Shown here piece after piece: positions 13,694 to 15,895 of a stretch of 15,895 bases of DNA. The position numbers and the translations under genes were made by a program. The stretch is from an uncultured Clostridia bacterium (lineage in GTDB: Bacteria; Bacillota; Clostridia; Christensenellales; UBA1242): the NCBI GenBank assembly GCA_947584775.1, contig CANPWT010000021.1, forward strand, positions 1 through 15,895, read 5' to 3'. The first letter of the stretch is position 1. Each line of letters begins with the position of its first letter. The notes under the pieces are model-generated. The model was not told the DNA's origin. It made no database searches and saw nothing but the letters and a program-made list of their open reading frames with translations.

Positions 13694-15895
13694 TTATTCT
13701 TCGTCTAAATCAAGGTCGTCAAATTTAATGTCTAAATCGTTTTGATTTAAGGCAGTAGTTTCGTCCTTAACTTGTTTTGGAAGTATGTTGCGGTAAATTG
13801 GAGCGCCGGTGCCGGCAGGAATCATTTTACCGATAATAATATTTTCCTTTAAGCCGGTTAAGTGGTCTACTTTACCCTTTAATGCAGCCTCGGTTAACAC
13901 GTTGCTACTTTCCTGGAAGGATGCAGCAGATAAGAACGATTCGGTTGTAAGCGAGGCCTTGGTTATGCCTTGCAATTCACGTTTAGCGGTTGCTGGGATG
14001 CCACCCTCTTGAAGAACTTTTGCATTGGCTTCTTCATATTTCCTGATATCGATTACATCACCAGGAAGAAGGTCGGTATCGCCTGGGTTTTCTATTTTAA
14101 CCTTTCTTAACATTTGTTTAATGATAATTTCTAGGTGTTTATCGTTAATAGAAACGCCTTGTGATTTATAAACTTGCAAAACTTCATTTAACAAATATTC
14201 TTGCACGGCTTTAACACCACGAGTGCGCAACACATCTCTTGGGTTTAATGGCCCCTCGGTTAGTGGAGTGCCTGGGGTTACAACATCGCCATTTTTAACT
14301 TTAAGCGTTGCACCAAATGGAAGGATGTAGCTTTCCTCTGTTGTGCCCTTTACAACAACTTCGTAGCGTTTGTCTATTTGATTTACGGTTACTTTACCGC
14401 CAATTTCGGTAATTGTTGCTGCGCTTTTAGGGTTTCTTGCCTCGAAGATTTCTTCAACCCTTGGCAAACCGGTGGTAATGTCTTGCGAAGCCGCACCACC
14501 GCTGTGGAATGTACGAAGGGTTAACTGTGTACCTGGTTCACCAATTGACTGAGCGGCAATAACACCAACTGCTTCGCCAACGTGAACAATGTCGTTTGTA
14601 GACATATCTTTACCATAGCATTTTGCGCAAACGCCTGATTTTGCTTTACAACTTAACAGGCTTCTGATTGCAACTTTTTCAATGCCTGCATTGGCAATTT
14701 CTTTAGCAATTTCGATGGTTATAAATTGGTCTTCCCCAATAATTTCCTTTTTGGTCTTGGGGTTGATTACCGGAGCGGAAGTGTATCTGCCAACAATTCT
14801 GCTTTGGAGGTCTTCAATAACTGTGCCATTTTGCGAAATTGCACTAACTTCAATACCTTTAACAGATTCGCCAAGGTTAGCAAAGCAGTCTTCTTCGGTT
14901 ACTGTTGTATCTTGTGCGATATCTACCAACCTTCTGGTTAAATAACCTGAGTCGGCCGTTTTTAAGGCGGTGTCCATCAATTGTTTTCTTGATGCACGCG
15001 CTGCTGAATAATATTCAAGTGCGCTTAAACCAAGCCTATAATTCGATTTTACAGGGACATCACAAACTGCACCAACCGCGTCCATCGCGCCCATCATACC
15101 GCTCATTTGACCCAACTGAGAATCTGAGCCACGTGCGCCCGAACTGATGATGATTTTTAATGGGTTAAATTTATCCATTTCGTTGGAGGTTGCTTTTGCA
15201 ATTTTTTCAGTGGTTTTTGCCCAAATTTCCATGTTTTTAGAATATTTATCGCGGTAGTCTAGCAAACCTTGCATATATAATGCATCGTTTTGTTTTGCTA
15301 ATTTATCTGCCTCGGCGATAACTGATTCCCTTTCCTTTGCAGCGGTAACATCGAAAATTGAGAAAGACACACTTGCCAAAGTTGAATATTTGCAACCCAT
15401 GTTTTTAATGTTGTCTATCATAGTAACAGTGGTGTTTGTGCCATGTTTCCTATAACAGGTCATAATAAGGTTTTTATAGTCGCCTTTTTTAACCTCTTTA
15501 TCTATTTCGTAACTGAATATGTTATTTTTATCTGTTCTATCAACAAAGCCTAAATCTTGCGGAATAATGCTGTTGAAAATCACCCTGCCAAGTGTTGTTT
15601 TAACATGGCCAAATAATTTTTCGCCATTAAATTCTGCCTCACGCCTGATATTTATAAGCGCTTGTAGGCTTAAATCGCCATTTTCGTAAGCGAGCATTGC
15701 CTCGTCCTCGCTGGTGAAGCACATGCCCTCGCCCTTTGCGCCTTCGCGGATGACTGTTAGGTAATAGTTGCCCAAAATCATGTCCTGGCTTGGCATCATG
15801 TTAGGCTCGCCATCGCTTGGCTTTAACACGTTGTTAGAAGCAAGCAACAACATCCTTGCCTCGGTGCGCGCTTCAACTGAAAGTGGAACGTGCAT
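13694..15895 (-). CDS. rpoC: RNA polymerase subunit beta' (C-terminal 733 residues; 5' end outside window)
   Basis: Beta' forms the RNA polymerase active-site cleft. The first visible residues, MHVPLS, correspond to E. coli beta' from about residue 468, just after the catalytic NADFDGD motif, so this Met is internal. The implied full length is about 1200 residues without SI3. SGARGS is at 252-257. The bridge helix covers about 290-325. The zinc ligands C337, C416, C423 and C426 match E. coli C814/C888/C895/C898. The trigger loop QLTLRTFHSGG is at 457-467 with the catalytic His at H464, followed by DITTGLPRVEEIFEARNPK. An acidic tail ends the protein. It is odd in two ways: GMRGLM is GMMGAM (266-271), and the bridge-helix hinge reads SAARASRKQLMD (297-308) where E. 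coli has ISTHGARKGLAD. Everything after it is canonical. The trigger loop has Leu460 at the Met932 position. It is probably the downstream gene of rpoBC. Confidence 0.98.
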   Translation of the reverse strand: MHVPLSVEARTEARMLLLASNNVLKPSDGEPNMMPSQDMILGNYYLTVIREGAKGEGMCFTSEDEAMLAYENGDLSLQALINIRREAEFNGEKLFGHVKTTLGRVIFNSIIPQDLGFVDRTDKNNIFSYEIDKEVKKGDYKNLIMTCYRKHGTNTTVTMIDNIKNMGCKYSTLASVSFSIFDVTAAKERESVIAEADKLAKQNDALYMQGLLDYRDKYSKNMEIWAKTTEKIAKATSNEMDKFNPLKIIISSGARGSDSQLGQMSGMMGAMDAVGAVCDVPVKSNYRLGLSALEYYSAARASRKQLMDTALKTADSGYLTRRLVDIAQDTTVTEEDCFANLGESVKGIEVSAISQNGTVIEDLQSRIVGRYTSAPVINPKTKKEIIGEDQFITIEIAKEIANAGIEKVAIRSLLSCKAKSGVCAKCYGKDMSTNDIVHVGEAVGVIAAQSIGEPGTQLTLRTFHSGGAASQDITTGLPRVEEIFEARNPKSAATITEIGGKVTVNQIDKRYEVVVKGTTEESYILPFGATLKVKNGDVVTPGTPLTEGPLNPRDVLRTRGVKAVQEYLLNEVLQVYKSQGVSINDKHLEIIIKQMLRKVKIENPGDTDLLPGDVIDIRKYEEANAKVLQEGGIPATAKRELQGITKASLTTESFLSAASFQESSNVLTEAALKGKVDHLTGLKENIIIGKMIPAGTGAPIYRNILPKQVKDETTALNQNDLDIKFDDLDLDEE

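Noticed and set aside
13513..13728. Plus-strand 71-codon frame rich in Phe and Ile
   Set aside because: The composition is that of AT-rich spacer DNA, there is no ribosome binding site, and it runs through the rpoC terminator into rpoC antisense.
15893..15895. ATG at the right edge as the start of the beta' gene
   Set aside because: The residues following it align with beta' from about position 468, so this is an internal codon and the gene continues outside the window.

Overview
This 15.9 kb window comes from an AT-rich bacterial genome, most likely an uncultured low-GC Firmicute (Bacillota, possibly a gut Clostridia-type lineage). The evidence is AAGGAG-type ribosome binding sites, very AT-rich spacers (one is about 8.5% G+C), sigma-A-like promoters, a beta' subunit without the proteobacterial SI3 insertion, and a large Ig-repeat surface protein. 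TGA appears to be used as a stop, so the ordinary bacterial code fits. No mobile element, CRISPR array, tRNA or rRNA was found.

Layout. Positions 1-2543 (minus) hold most of uvrA, cut at its 3' end by the window edge. A 232-bp divergent spacer carries promoters for uvrA and for pepF (2776-4542, plus), an M3-family oligoendopeptidase F. A second promoter with an extended -10 then drives a tight three-gene unit: two small proteins that look like tandem paralogues (winged-helix-like N-terminus, C-terminal membrane anchor; 4607-4969 and 4973-5332), followed by uvrB (5336-7294) and a clear terminator. The three genes are 3 nt apart, and the two internal starts lack Shine-Dalgarno sequences, so translation is probably coupled. 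uvrA and uvrB, often neighbours in Firmicutes, are split here and transcribed apart.

Positions 7320-7960 are an extremely AT-rich gene-free stretch. It ends in a compact structured island (7964-8113): a long 16-bp-plus hairpin, a GC-rich hairpin and a bidirectional terminator. This looks like an independent small non-coding RNA on the plus strand, and it can form two mutually exclusive folds.

The right half is all on the minus strand. It contains a 1269-residue single-pass surface protein with about nine Ig-like modules (8115-11924), an unidentified 175-residue protein and a HicB-like protein in one operon (12098-12907), an unidentified 106-residue protein (13030-13350), and the C-terminal 733 residues of RpoC (13694-15895). 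Each unit has a recognisable promoter and/or terminator. The most striking observation is in RpoC. The normally near-invariant GMRGLM loop and the N-terminal hinge of the bridge helix are heavily substituted, while the following half of the bridge helix is canonical. The trigger loop also has Leu where E. coli has Met932.
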